Shown one piece after another: positions 22,601 through 33,225 of a DNA stretch of 64,000 bases. The position numbers and the translations under genes were made by a program. The first letter of the stretch is position 1. The number at the start of each line of letters is the position of its first letter. The DNA is from Quercus robur (taxonomy: Eukaryota; Streptophyta; Magnoliopsida; Fagales; Fagaceae): positions 51,945,406-52,009,405 of the forward strand of contig NC_065542.1 in NCBI RefSeq assembly GCF_932294415.1, read 5' to 3'. The notes beneath the pieces are model-generated. The model was not told the DNA's origin, did no database searches, and saw only the letters and a list, made by a program, of their open reading frames with translations.

Positions 22601-23849
22601 TAAATCAAATGCTTGAAGCTCATTTGTAGTGTAGTATATCATATGCTGAGCCTTATAATGGTGAATTCCATTGCTTAAAAGGACAACATAATCCTTTATA
22701 ACACAATAGTTAAATTAGTAGAGCACAGTGTTTGGTTCCTGTTGAAAATGTGTTTCATCCTCCTTTTCCATATGAATAGTTGGCTACGGAACACTTAGGT
22801 TCTACTTACACTGTTGAATGTGCTAGTTATAGCTAAAGTTGCTCACCAATGTAGAGGGTTTCTGCTAAGCAACACTTTTCACTACATTAAACAAACTAGC
22901 ACTGATCTTCCATTGATGTTTGTGGACTGAAATAGCCATTTTTGGAACTTTTTTTTTTTTTTTTTGTATATATATTTATCAGAAGAAAAGTATTTTATCC
23001 TCTCTCTCTCTCTCTATTTGACCTGAAATATATCTGAATGCCAGGAGGATTGCACAACTAAAGGAGCATGAGTGCCAAATAGCTGTTCAAGATGTCATGT
23101 ACCTGTCAATATTTTATAAATTTTCTGAAATCAAAGTTCCTTTGGTTCCAAGGCTTTCTAGATGCATTTATAATGGCAGACTAGAGATATGGCCTTCGAA
23201 GGACTGGGAGCTGGAGTCCATTCACAGCTTGGAGGTTTTGGATATGGTTAAGGAACATGTCACTGCTGTCACTGGCTTGAGAGCAGATTCTAGTGTCACA
23301 GAAAATTGGGCAATAACAAAAATCACACGGCTCACGCTTGGCCAAGTATATGTGGCATCCATCTTGTATGGCTACTTTTTGAAGTCCGCCTTGTTGAGAC
23401 ACTGCTTGGAGCGAACCGTAGGTTTGGCAAACCAGGATCTTCATCTCAGTCACAAGACCTCCCTTCACTTCCAAGAGCTGTGTTCTTATGGATTGGAAAC
23501 CCTTCTCTTTGGCCGTGTTAGTAACAGACAATCCGTGTCATGTAGTCAAGGGTCAAGTAACTCGGAAATGAAACTTGAACCATTGAAATGTTATGTGATG
23601 GGGTTTGATCCTGAGACATTGCAGAGATGTGCAAAACTTAAATCTAAGGAGGCTGTGAACTTGATTGAGAGTCATAGTAGTGCACTTTTTGGGGATGAGA
23701 AGACAGGTTTAATTGAGAATGATGAGGTGATCTTGACTTCATTTTCTAGTATGAAGAGGTTGGTTTTGGAGGCTGTTGCTTTTGGCTCATTCCTTTGGGA
23801 CACAGAAGAATACATAGACAATTTGTATAAACTCAAGGAGAATAATTAG
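19653..23849 (+). CDS. DUF760 protein, UV-B-induced At3g17800-like, chloroplast
   Basis: Two exons, 19653-20032 and 23045-23849, joined across a 3,012-bp GT-AG intron, give a 394-residue protein. The frame is uninterrupted and the splice falls inside an Arg codon (AG|G). The N-terminus is Ser/Thr-rich and low in acidic residues (about residues 1-50, with SRSLYFYFSPKTTLSF), fitting a chloroplast transit peptide. It is followed by a Ser-Asn run (about 53-68) encoded by an AGCAAT hexanucleotide repeat. The conserved region begins near SQAGKFLSSVLQNHRQLF and includes AVQDVMYLSIFYKFSEI, SKDWELESIHS, LTLGQVYVASILYGYFLK, YVMGFDPETLQRCAK and a C-terminal SFLWDTEEYIDNLY. I recognise this as the DUF760 family of plant plastid proteins, including a UV-B-induced Arabidopsis member. 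Biochemical function is not established. The start is the first in-frame ATG after the TATA box. Confidence 0.88.
20757..20871. mobile_element. Fold-back MITE in the DUF760 intron
   Basis: Arms of about 48 bp (20757-20805 and 20822-20871) are imperfectly complementary: TATTGTCTTGTGTAATAGGT and CTCTCACATTGGT against their counterparts at the right. Family and TSD were not determined. It lies within the long intron, which otherwise shows no gene. Confidence 0.55.
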
Positions 23850-24021
23850 TTGAAAGGGGAGGCTTATAAATAGCAAATTTGTGGCTTTTGAGTGCTTTTC
23901 TTTGTATATAGAGGTTCTGCCATCTGCTTTGCTCTGGTTTGCAAGTACTCGAACAATTTTCTGATGTATAGTGTACAATAATGTATAGTTTTGAATGGTA
24001 ACTATTTTCTCTCTCATTTAT

Positions 24022-24190
24022 GGTCGGTTTGGTTTGTGCGTCTGTGTCTAGATTATTTGCATTTTCAGCTCTTTTTTTTTAAACCAGCACCTATTGCCTC
24101 ATGAACAGTACTTTCAAGCATGAACGGTAATTTTTTATTGTTTTCAATTTTCAGTTTTCAACAAAATAAGCGATATCTAAATGCATTCTT
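24022..24190. mobile_element. Degenerate MITE remnant
   Basis: Left end GGTCGGTTTGGTTTGTGCG, then ATTTTCAGCTC; the interior contains CATGAACAGTA; right part TTTTCAGTTTTCAACAAAATAAGCG and ATATCTAAATGCATTC. The same pattern is seen at 61040-61245, which suggests one MITE family. Ends are too worn for a TSD. Confidence 0.35.
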
Positions 24191-25730
24191 AATCATTTAA
24201 ATTGGTAGTTGTTTCTAACATATAATGTCATGACTATTATTGTCTTATTGGCTATTACTGTCAGAAAATTACCATATGTGGCTGCTCCAGACTTTTTTAC
24301 TGTGAAAATTATCTGCTGTGCCCGCATTATGAAGTGGGCTTAGGAGATACTTTCTCATTATTGTAAATTGGCATTTTTATTGATGGTAGTCTCTTTAATT
24401 GGTGTATTAATAAGTTTGATCATGAATTATGGGGGCATGTCTATTTATGTTAGCCTTATGAAGTATGCTTGGGGAATGGCAATACGCTAGTATTGGTGTT
24501 TTCTCAGGAACAAAGCTTTCTTCTAAACATGTGAGAAACCACCTCTACTAAATCATATTATCAAGTTATCAGAATAAGTTATAGGACCATTAAAAAAGTC
24601 ATTGATTAAAAGTATTCATAGATACTCAATTCGAGAAACTCTCTTTTCAAACAATGTTGGAGGAAAAGTTTGATCTTTTGCAGATAGGTAAAGCTTCCGT
24701 TCAATGTTTTAGTGCATCAGACCCAAGCTAAACCCTTAGCCAATAGGTTTTACGTAAAGTGGTTGAAAGACGGGTTAGATTGAAGTGAGGCAAATTGAAG
24801 GTAAAACTCTCTCTCAAAATAATAATAATAATACAAAAGAAAGTATTGGACATTTTCTTTACCAATAGAAGATATAATGAAATAGTTCTGGCAAATCTAA
24901 CAGCTAATTTTAAACCTTTGAGCATGTCCACAGTTCATTCGGATAAACCAAATGTCGCTCTTACATGAAACGAAGTGTTCAATTAGAATAAGCATAGTGC
25001 CAGCAAAAACAAAATTTAAGCAGTTGTCATATTGTTTGGATGCATATATTTGACCTAATTAATGGGACAAGTTTAGTTTCAACAATTAATAGAAGGTAAT
25101 TTTTCGTCTTTTGGAATATAGTACCATAGATAATGCGTAGAAGTCCGTCATTCTAAGTGGTTTTTTTTTTTTTTTTTTTTTGAAAAAATTATTATTCTCT
25201 CTCCAGCAAATAGTTAGATTATCCTTGTCCTAAGTGGATCATCCTTGGTTAAAGATTTAGATCAATTTCATATTTTTCCTATACTTTGAGATGATTTCAA
25301 ATTAAACTCTAAATTTAAAATAAAATTATTTTTAAACCATGAGATTTTAGAATATTTTTAATTCACATTCTCAATGAGTCTTTATTAACTATAAGTAATT
25401 GAAAGTCACTAAAGCCAATTTAAATAAAAAAAAATTCCAATTGAAACTATAATACATCTAATATATTTCATGGGGATTGTGAAATTATATAATAATATGG
25501 CATTTAGTTATGGTAATCTAAATTTCACAATAAAATTATAAATTATATAGGCGAACGTCAAAATCAAATGATATCATTTACTATATTAATAAAAGTTGTA
25601 TCTTTCATGTTATGGTTGCAGCAAGTGGATTCCCTTTATTATATTACTCTCCTTTTCTTCTCTCCTTATGACGTGTGATGCACATTAAAATAATTAATAT
25701 GATTGTTCAAAGTGAAATTCTATTGGAAAT
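24191..25730. other. AT-rich intergenic DNA
   Basis: No supported gene. Contains AAT repeats near 24820 and a long T run near 25162-25181. Confidence 0.55.
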
Positions 25731-25735
25731 AATAA

Positions 25736-26522
25736 TGTGGGGCTTGTCAGTCAACAAGCCCATTAAGGTCAGGATCGTTGGGTCTGTAGCCCATCCGAGG
25801 ATGCATATCCGTCCGAGGAGGCCAAGTCAGGTCACAAGTCAATTACCAAAGGGGGGTGGTAGTCAATATCACCAAGGTGGAGTTCTGTATTCGTCCGAGG
25901 ACGACATATTCCTCGGCAGTATACGTCCGAGGACGATCAGGACGCGGCCTTGTTGCAACCGGATCTCAGAATTATGTCACCACTGAAGATAGGATAACAG
26001 ACCAAGGGTAAAAGAGAAAAGACAAAACAAATATCTAAAACTACAACTGCCTCCGCATTAATTACCTCTCAACCAACTCTCTGGCCGCATTAATGTGGAG
26101 GTGAAACCTGAACAGTAAGGAGGCAGCCTTACAGCTGCCCATAGGAAGTTCCAGGAGGTGCTAGATGGGACAAAAAAGAAATCCACCGAACCCAACCTAC
26201 ACGTGTGCGGTGAGGATGGAATACAGAGGGTGGTATATAAACTGAAAGAAGAACATGCAAAAGGGGATCGGAACAAAAAAAGAGAAAGAAAGAAAACCTG
26301 GACAAAAGAAGAAGAGCGAAAAGAGAAAAATAGTGGTATCAATTATCAAAGAAAACGATCATTACGCCAACTTTGAGCCTTCGGTATACGTGAGGGTGAG
26401 TCTTTTTATTCGAAAAAAGTTAACCTAATTATTTACACCCACGCTCTACAAATCATATTGTTTGGGCCTATTTACGTGCGAACCCAGTCTCGTGTTGGGT
26501 CGTTACCAATCGTGTCCCTACA
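25736..26522 (+). repeat. E2 5' LTR (787 bp)
   Basis: TGTGGGGCTT...GTCCCTACA. It repeats CCGAGGA motifs in its first 200 bp and has a TATA box TATATAAAC (26234-26242), a plausible start of genomic RNA. It ends in ATCGTGTCCCTACA, shared with E3. Confidence 0.96.
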
Positions 26523-26524
26523 AT

Positions 26525-26542
26525 TGGCGCCGTCTGTGGGAA
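26525..26542 (+). other. E2 primer binding site
   Basis: TGGCGCCGTCTGTGGGAA, two bases after the 5' LTR. The same sequence follows the E3 5' LTR. The first nine bases would pair with the 3' end of tRNA-Asp; the rest fits poorly, so the primer is not assigned. Confidence 0.75.
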
Positions 26543-26584
26543 GAGCTTGTGTTAACTTAAAGGACTTCCGGTGCAACGTTTCTG

Positions 26585-27718
26585 ATGGAGGAAGTGGGTC
26601 CACATCACCCCGCGGCGGGACCGCATCAGGAGGATGTCAACTTGCACCAGGTAGAGTCAAGGGGCTCCCAGCATGGTGATCCTCGAAGGAGTCCCGAACG
26701 GAGAGAGGGCCATGAAGGGAGTGTACATACAACTCATACCACCAGGAGCCACTCTCGAGGGAAAAGTCATGTCTCCCACGCGAAGCATGATGGGAATCTG
26801 CAACGTGAGATTGCAGATTTGAAAAGAAAGTTGCGCCATGCACGGCGGGAACGTTCCCCACCTTGCTCCGAACCATCATCTGAGGAGTCGGATGGAGCTA
26901 GTTATAGGCGGAGATCGAGAACTCCGCCAAGCGAGACTTTCTCCTACGAAGAGGAACACCGCCATCGACATAAGCGTAGAAGTCCACCTAGTAGGGGCTT
27001 GGGAAACGATGCCATGAATAAAGCCTTGAGTCAAATTTCCAAGTCACACTTTACGAGAAACATAGACGATGCTAGTCATCCTCGGCGATTCCATCAGCCT
27101 ACGTTCTCTCTATATGACGGCCATTCGGATCCGGTGGAACATGTAAGCTATTTCAGCCAGAAGATGGCTATCTATTCCAAAAACGAGGCTTTGATGTGCA
27201 AAGTTTTTCCATCGAGTTTGGGTCCGACGGCGATGAGGTGGTTCAACGGCTTAAGGGCCAATTCTATTGGATCTTTCAAAACATTGACTCAGGCTTTTGG
27301 TGCTCGCTTTATTACATGCAGCAGGACTTCTCGGCCTTTGGGATCTCTGCTGACTCTGTCTATGCGAGAGGGCGAGACTCTCAAGAATTACTCGGATAGG
27401 TATTGTGAAATGTTTAAAGAGATAGAGGGAAAGAATGATGATGTGGCTATAACCACTTTCAAAGCTGGTCTTCCAGCTGATCACGATTTGAGGAAATCCC
27501 TGACGGGTAAAGCTGTCACCAGTGTGCGCCAACTGATGGACCGAATAGATAAGTACAGAAGGGTAGAGGAAGATCAGTTTCAGGGAAAAGGAAAGGCCAA
27601 GGTGATCCCTCAGGAGAGGAGGGATTACAGGTCCGACCGTTATAATAACAGCCGACCACGGAGGGATTTTGTTGTGCGGCGGACGCCCAGGTTGTTAACG
27701 CAGTGTTTCGAGAGCTAG
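26585..27718 (+). pseudogene. E2 gag (capsid), nearly intact
   Basis: A 377-residue frame starting 62 nt after the LTR. The N-terminal third is Arg/Ser/Glu-rich and of low complexity. A Retrotrans_gag-like capsid follows at about residues 160-330: FSLYDGHSDPVEHVSYF, ALMCKVFPSSLGPTAMRWF, LSMREGETLKNYSDRYCEMF, FKAGLPADHDLRKSL, VRQLMDRIDKYRRVEED. A frameshift near 27680 moves the nucleocapsid part into another frame (27703 on), so the frame ends prematurely. Gag builds the cytoplasmic particle in which reverse transcription occurs. Confidence 0.9.
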
Positions 27719-28563
27719 TTCAGCAGGTTTTGGAGAAGATAAAGAACAAGCCATTCTTCAAATGGCCGAACAAAATGGCGGAAGAGCCTAGGAAACGCAA
27801 CCCGAGCTTGTACTGCCATTATCATCAGGATCATGGGCACACGACGGATAACTGCAGGAATTTATGGGACCTCTTGGAACAGTTGGTCCATGAAGGGAAA
27901 TTAAAACAACTCTTGCATCACTCCAGTGGAAGGGCGGGCCAAGCAGGTTCAGAGGTGCGCGGGGATGCTTCATCAAGACTCCTCTTGGGTATGATTAACA
28001 TTATCTTTGCGGCCCCGGGGAGGACTGGGTCTTGCCCCGCTAGAGTGTTGTCGGTGTCCCGAATCCCCAGCCGAAGGTCATTCCCAAGCATTGAAGAGAG
28101 CCAAGAAGCGTGTCCCCCTAATTCTAGGCTTTTCAGATGAGGATATGGTTGGGACCATACAGCCCCATGAGGATGCTTTGGTGGTAACGTTGAGGATCGG
28201 TGGGAACGATGTCAGAAGAGTGATGGTTGATTAGGGTAGTGTTGTGGATGTGACGTATCCAGACTTGTACAAGGGGCTAGGTTTGAAGCCAGAGGACTTA
28301 ACAACCTATAACTCTCCTCTAGTAAGTTTCGAGGGAAGGTTGGTCACTCCTAAAGGGCTAATCAGGCTACCCGTGCAGGCAGGTACGGATGTGGTGGAGG
28401 TGGACTTTATTGTCGTGGATGTTTTTTCTCCGTACACGGCTATTATGGGCAGACCTTGGCTTCACACCCTTAAAGCGGTCTCGTCAACCCTGCATCAGAA
28501 GGTGAAGTACCCATCCGGAGACCAAGTGTTGGAAATAGTAGGGAGTCAGGCGGATGCTCGGTA
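27703..28563 (+). pseudogene. E2 nucleocapsid-like segment and protease (frameshifted)
   Basis: Frame 1 (27703 to about 28060) carries VFRELVQQVLEKIKN and the zinc-binding-type YCHYHQDHGHTTDNC. Then the frame reverts to that of gag/pol. The protease follows: DEDMVGTIQPHEDALVV, then VMVD followed by TAG and GSVVDVTYP, where E1 reads Asp-Gln-Gly-Ser, so the stop replaces the Gln of the active-site motif. IVVDVFSPYTAIMGRP matches the retropepsin C-terminal half. A TAA at 28561-28563 ends the piece. Alignment to E1 defines both shifts. Confidence 0.85.
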
Positions 28564-28663
28564 ATGCCTAGTCGCGGCTATACAGCATCGGCCAGAAGCA
28601 GAAACCTCGGCTACGGCTGACAATGAGTTATAGCAATTAAAGTCCCCAGTATCAGGCCTAGAC

Positions 28664-29692
28664 GTGCCAGACAATGGGGTAGAGTGTGAAGATCTGGAGA
28701 AGGTAGTTGTTGCTGATGACTCGAAAAAATTCTTTCAGGTTGGGACTAAGTTGCCTTTACAAGAGAAGGCGAGATTGCTGGAATTCCTCCGAGCCAATGT
28801 GGACGTTTTTGCATGGAACCCGTATGAAGCCCCAGGGGTGGACCCGAATTTCATTTGTCATCGGCTCAACGTGAATCCTGCCGTTATGCCCAGGAGGCAA
28901 CCTCCTCGGCGACCATCGAAGGAACACGCCAAGGCAGTTAGAAGCGAAGTGGCCAAGCTCAAACAGGCTGGGGCTATCAAGGAAGTTTTTTATCCTCAGT
29001 GGTTGGCCAATACGGTGGTAGTAAAAAAGAAGACTGGAAAATGGCGGGTGTGCGTGGACTTCACAGATCTTAATAAGGCCTGCCCCAAGGATCCATTTCC
29101 TATGCCGAAGATCGACCAGTTGGTGGATGCGACCGTGGGTCACCCTAGGATGAGTTTCTTGGATGCCTTCCAAGGGTATCACCAAATACCGCTGGCCGCC
29201 GACGACCAGGAAAAGACTGCTTTTGTGACCCCGATTGGGAACTACCATTACAAGGTGATGCCCTTCGGTCTGAAAAACGTCGGATCTACCTATCAACGCA
29301 TGATGACGAAAATGTTTGAACCACATCTGGGTAGAAGTATTGAAGTTTATATCGATGATATGGTTGTGAAAAGTAAAGTGGTGTCCGAACATGTGGAGGA
29401 CCTCACGAGTATCTTCGGGATACTGATAAAACATAAGTTGCGCTTGAATGCTTCGAAGTGCTCCTTTGGTGTAGGTTTTGGGAAGTTCTTGGGGTACATG
29501 GTGACCCATAGAGGAATTGAGGTGAACCCAGACCAGATTAAGGCCATTAACGATTTGCAAGCACCTCGGAATCCAAAGGAAATGCAGAAACTAACTGGGA
29601 TGACTGCTGCGTTGAATCGGTTCATCTCCAAGTCGGCTGAGAGGTGTCGTCCTTTTTTCCGCCTATTACATAAGTGGCAAGGATTTGAATGA
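28664..29692 (+). pseudogene. E2 reverse transcriptase
   Basis: A 342-residue uninterrupted frame. Motifs in order: PGVDPNFICHRLNVNP, KKTGKWRVCVDFTDLNKACP, FPMPKIDQLVDATVGH, SFLDAFQGYHQIPL, MPFGLKNVGSTYQRMM, the catalytic YIDDMVVKS, then LNASKCSFGVGFGKFLGYMV and MTAALNRFISKSAERCRPF. This is a complete Gypsy-type palm and thumb. A TGA at 29690 replaces the Trp codon expected from E1 (FQWDEEC), ending the frame just before RNase H. It is the best preserved enzyme of the window's mobile elements. Confidence 0.95.
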
Positions 29693-30670
29693 ACCGCGGA
29701 GTGTGCTGAAGCGTTCCAGCAGCTGAAAGAATACCTGTTCAGACCACCTATCATGTCTAGCCTTGAGGTAGATGAGGTGTTGTTTGCTTATTTGGCGGTA
29801 GCCCCTCATGCAGTTAGTTTCGTCTTGATAGGAGAAGATAATGGCGTCCAAAGGCCAGTTTATTATGTAAGTAAATCCCTCCATGAAGCCGAGGTGAGAT
29901 ATCTGTCATTAGAGAAGGCCATACTGGCGGTGGTCCATGCAACGCGCAAACTTCTGCACTATTTTCAAGCCCATAGCGTGGTTATCTTGACCCAACTGCC
30001 TCTTAAGTCCATACTCAGAAATGCTGACTACACCTGAAGAATTGCCAAGTGGGGCACGATTCTGGGTGCTTTTGATATCAAATACATGCCTCGCACCTCT
30101 GTGAAAGGTCAAGTTCTTGTCGATCTAGTGGCCGAGTTCGCCGAGTGCCTAGAAGAAGTTAATATGAATCAAGGTCACATGGATGAAAAATCGGTTGGCC
30201 TAATATCCGCACAAGGTGAGTCCTTTTGGAGGGTGTACGTGGATGGGGCCACAAACCAACGGGGAGCAAGATTGGGATTGGTGTTGATATCCCCCGAAGA
30301 GGTCATCATCGAGAAATCGTTAAGGTTAGGGTTCTCGGCTACTAACAACGAATCAGAATACGAAGTTTTGATAATGGGAACGAGTATGGTCCATAAAATG
30401 GGTGGAAAGGCAGTGAAGTTATTCTCAGACTCGAGGTTGGTGGTCGGCCAGGTGACAGGAGAGTTGAAGGCCCGAGACCCAAGGATGCAAGGGTATCTGG
30501 ACCAGGTTAGGCGTATGCGAACGAAGTTTGAGTCCTTCGACGTATTACATATTCCTCGAGGTGAAAATACCCACGCTGATTCCTTGGCAACCCTTGCCAC
30601 CTCCTTAGTACGAAATTTTCCTCGGGTAATTATCGTCGAAGACCTGTGCACCCCCACCTCACTAGAATAG
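29693..30670 (+). pseudogene. E2 dual RNase H region
   Basis: The first, Gypsy-type RNase H (29753-30037 and on) has FAYLAVAPHAVSFVLIGED, RPVYYVSKSLHEAEVRYLSL, LAVVHATRKLLHYFQAH and, after a TGA, RIAKWGTILGAFDIKYMPR. The second, acquired-type RNase H (about 30220-30620) has VYVDGATNQRGA (Asp), ATNNESEYE (Glu), LFSDSRLVVGQV (Asp) and ENTHADSLATLA (His/Asp). All four acidic positions are present. Two RNase H modules in a row mark the Tat lineage. Stops at 30037 and 30670 interrupt the polyprotein. Confidence 0.85.
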
Positions 30671-30712
30671 GAGGTTTGCCAAATCAATCAAACCAGTCTG
30701 TCGCCAAACTGG

Positions 30713-31948
30713 ATGGATCCCATATTAAAATTTCTTGAAAGTGACATATTGCCCGAAGATAAGGTGGAAGCTGAGAAAATACGAAGGAAAGCTCCTCGGT
30801 ACTGGTTATCGGAGGATAAAAAGTTATACAAACGGTTCTTCTCTGGGCCATACCTGCTCTGTATGCCTCCTGAGACAGCAGAGTCAATTCTGGAGGAATT
30901 GCATGAGGGTATTTGTGGAAGCCACACAGGAGGAAGGTCTCTAGCATGTCGAGCCCTCACACAAGGATATTGGTGGCCAAATATGCGAAATGAAGCGCAG
31001 GAGTACGTTAGGAAGTGCGATCAATGTCAAAGATATGCTCCGAATATCCACCAACCGGGAGGAGTTCTTAACCCTCTCTCTAGCCCTTGGCCTTTTGCGC
31101 AATGGGGGCTGGACATTGTCGGCCCTTTTCCTAAAGCCATAGGAAACAAGAAGTACCTGCTGGTCGGCATAGACTACTTCACTAAATGGGTTGAAGCTGA
31201 GCCCTTGGCGAACATCAGGGACGTAGATGTGAAGAAATTTGTTTGGAGGAACATTGTTACACGATTTGGAATTCCCCGCACTCTTGTCTCAGATAATGGA
31301 CTCCAATTTGATAGCAATGCCTTTAGGGAATATTGTTCAGAACTGGGTATAAGAAACAGATATTCCACTCCGGCTTATCCACAAGGCAATGGGCAGGCTG
31401 AAGCTGTTAACAAAGTAATAGTCAATGGGCTTAAGAAGAGATTGGATGACGCGAAAGGAAAGTGGGTGGAAGAATTGCCACATGTGCTTTGAACGTATCG
31501 GACAACACCCCGACGTTCGACGGGGGAAACTCCCTTTTCCATGACCTATGGGGCCGAGGCCGTCATTCCCCTAGAAACTGGATTCCCAACGTTAAGGACC
31601 AGTGCATTCTCTTCGGATAGTAATGATGCGATGTTGGAGAAAAGTTTGGACCTGATTGAAGAGCGGAGGGAGAGCGCGATGGTTCAGCTAGCTTACTACC
31701 AACATAAACTCAAGCAGGGCTATGATAGTAATGTGAAGGTGAGGCCGTTAGCCGTAAGAGATTTGGTGCTGAGGAAGGTTCTGGGGGCCACCAAGAATCC
31801 AAATTGGGGAAAACTGGGACCTAATTGGGAAGGGCCATATCGAATCACTTCTGTAGCGGGAATAGGAGCCTATTATCTGGAAGACCTAGATGAAAAAGCC
31901 GTACTTCATCCTTGGAATGTAAATAATCTCAGGAGGTATTATTATTAA
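30713..31948 (+). pseudogene. E2 integrase
   Basis: The zinc-binding domain has LHEGICGSHTGGR and CDQCQRYAP. The catalytic core has QWGLDIVGPFP (first Asp), DYFTKWVEAEPLANI, VSDNGLQFDSNAF (second Asp) and NGQAEAVNKVI (Glu), the D,D-35-E triad. A TGA at 31490 replaces the Trp expected in the VLWxYRTTPR motif, and the rest continues in the same frame. The C-terminal GPY-type module is NWEGPYRITSVAGIGAYYLEDLD, ending at 31948. One nonsense codon is the only visible defect in this part. Confidence 0.93.
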
Positions 31949-32010
31949 TAAAAGTGTTTCAATTCAAATATTTCTTTTATTTTACGTCAACCATACATCT
32001 TGTACTCCTG

Positions 32011-32812
32011 CGTCTTGTGATATATATTGAAATGTTAAATAGAAACCAAGTTATGTCAGGTCCTCGGACCACAAACTTGGTGGAAATTAATGTCCTATGA
32101 TGTGTATTGAAATGTTAAACAGAAACTAAGTTATGTCAGGTCCTCGGACCACAAACTTGGTGGAAATTAACGTCCTATGATGTGTATTGAAATGTTAAAC
32201 AGAAACCAAGTTATGTCAGGTCCTCGGATCACAAACTTGGTGGAAATTAACGTCCTATGATGTGTATTGAAATGTTAAACAGAAACTAAGTTATGTCAGG
32301 TCCTCGGACCACAAACTTGGTGGAAAAATTAACGTCCTATGATGTGTATTGAAATGTTAAACAGAAACTAAGTTATGTCAGGTCCTCGGACCACAAACTT
32401 GGTGGAAATTTACGTCCTATGATGTGTATTGAAATGTTAAACAGAAACGAAGTTATGTCAGGTCCTCGGACCACAAACTTGGTGGAAATTAACGTCCTAT
32501 GATGTGTATTGAAATGTTAAACAGAAACCAAGTTATGTCAGGTCCTCAGACCACAAACTTGGTGGAAATTAACGTCCTATGATGTGTATTGAAATGTTAA
32601 ACAGAAACCAAGTTATGTCAGGTCCTCGGACCACAAACTTGGTGGAAATTAACGTCCTATGATGTGTATTGAAATGTTAAACAGAAACTAAGTTATGCCA
32701 GGTCCTCGGACCGCAAACTTAGTGGAAATTAACATCCTATGTTGTGTATTGAAGTGTTAAACAGTAACTGAGTTGTGATAGAGCTTCTAGTCGCAAACTT
32801 AACGGGAAATAA
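32011..32812. repeat. E2 tandem array, 80-bp unit, 10 copies
   Basis: Units start at 32011, 32091, 32171, 32251, 32333, 32413, 32493, 32573, 32653 and 32733. The core is AAGTTATGTCAGGTCCTCGG followed by ACCACAAACTTGGTGGAAAT. The middle copies are nearly identical; the first and last are diverged, the usual sign of expansion by unequal exchange. The array lies between the convergent ends of pol and the antisense ORF. Confidence 0.97.
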
Positions 32813-33225
32813 CGCCCTGTAACAACTCATTGGGGAATCAAAGAGAGATCTTAGGATGTAAGTTAGCGTACAATCAAGGTACTGAATTGCAATTGATTGG
32901 AGAGAATACGTGCATATCAAAAATGTCTCCCTAAGACCCTATTGTATTAATGCTTATTACCTGTTGCTGATTATCGATTGATAATGTGTGTGAGTAAAAT
33001 TATCCCATACAAGTGAAAGATAGTTGAAATAAACCTATCCAAATTACCATAATGAAGTGAACGATTACAAAAATAACATAAAGTAGCAAAAGTGATGAGA
33101 AAATGAGCAAGGTAGTTCCCTACTAGATATCTAGTTAAATTACAAAACAAGTTCTACTTTTTTAATTTCAACTGGATCTGTGGGTTCTGGCTGGCGGGTA
33201 GGTCTGCCTCCGAAGTTGTGATTCC

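Noticed and set aside
28757..29560. 267-codon minus-strand ORF
   Set aside because: Exact antisense shadow of the E2 reverse transcriptase.
32011..32812. CRISPR-like array
   Set aside because: Head-to-tail tandem repeats without unique spacers, inside a plant retrotransposon.
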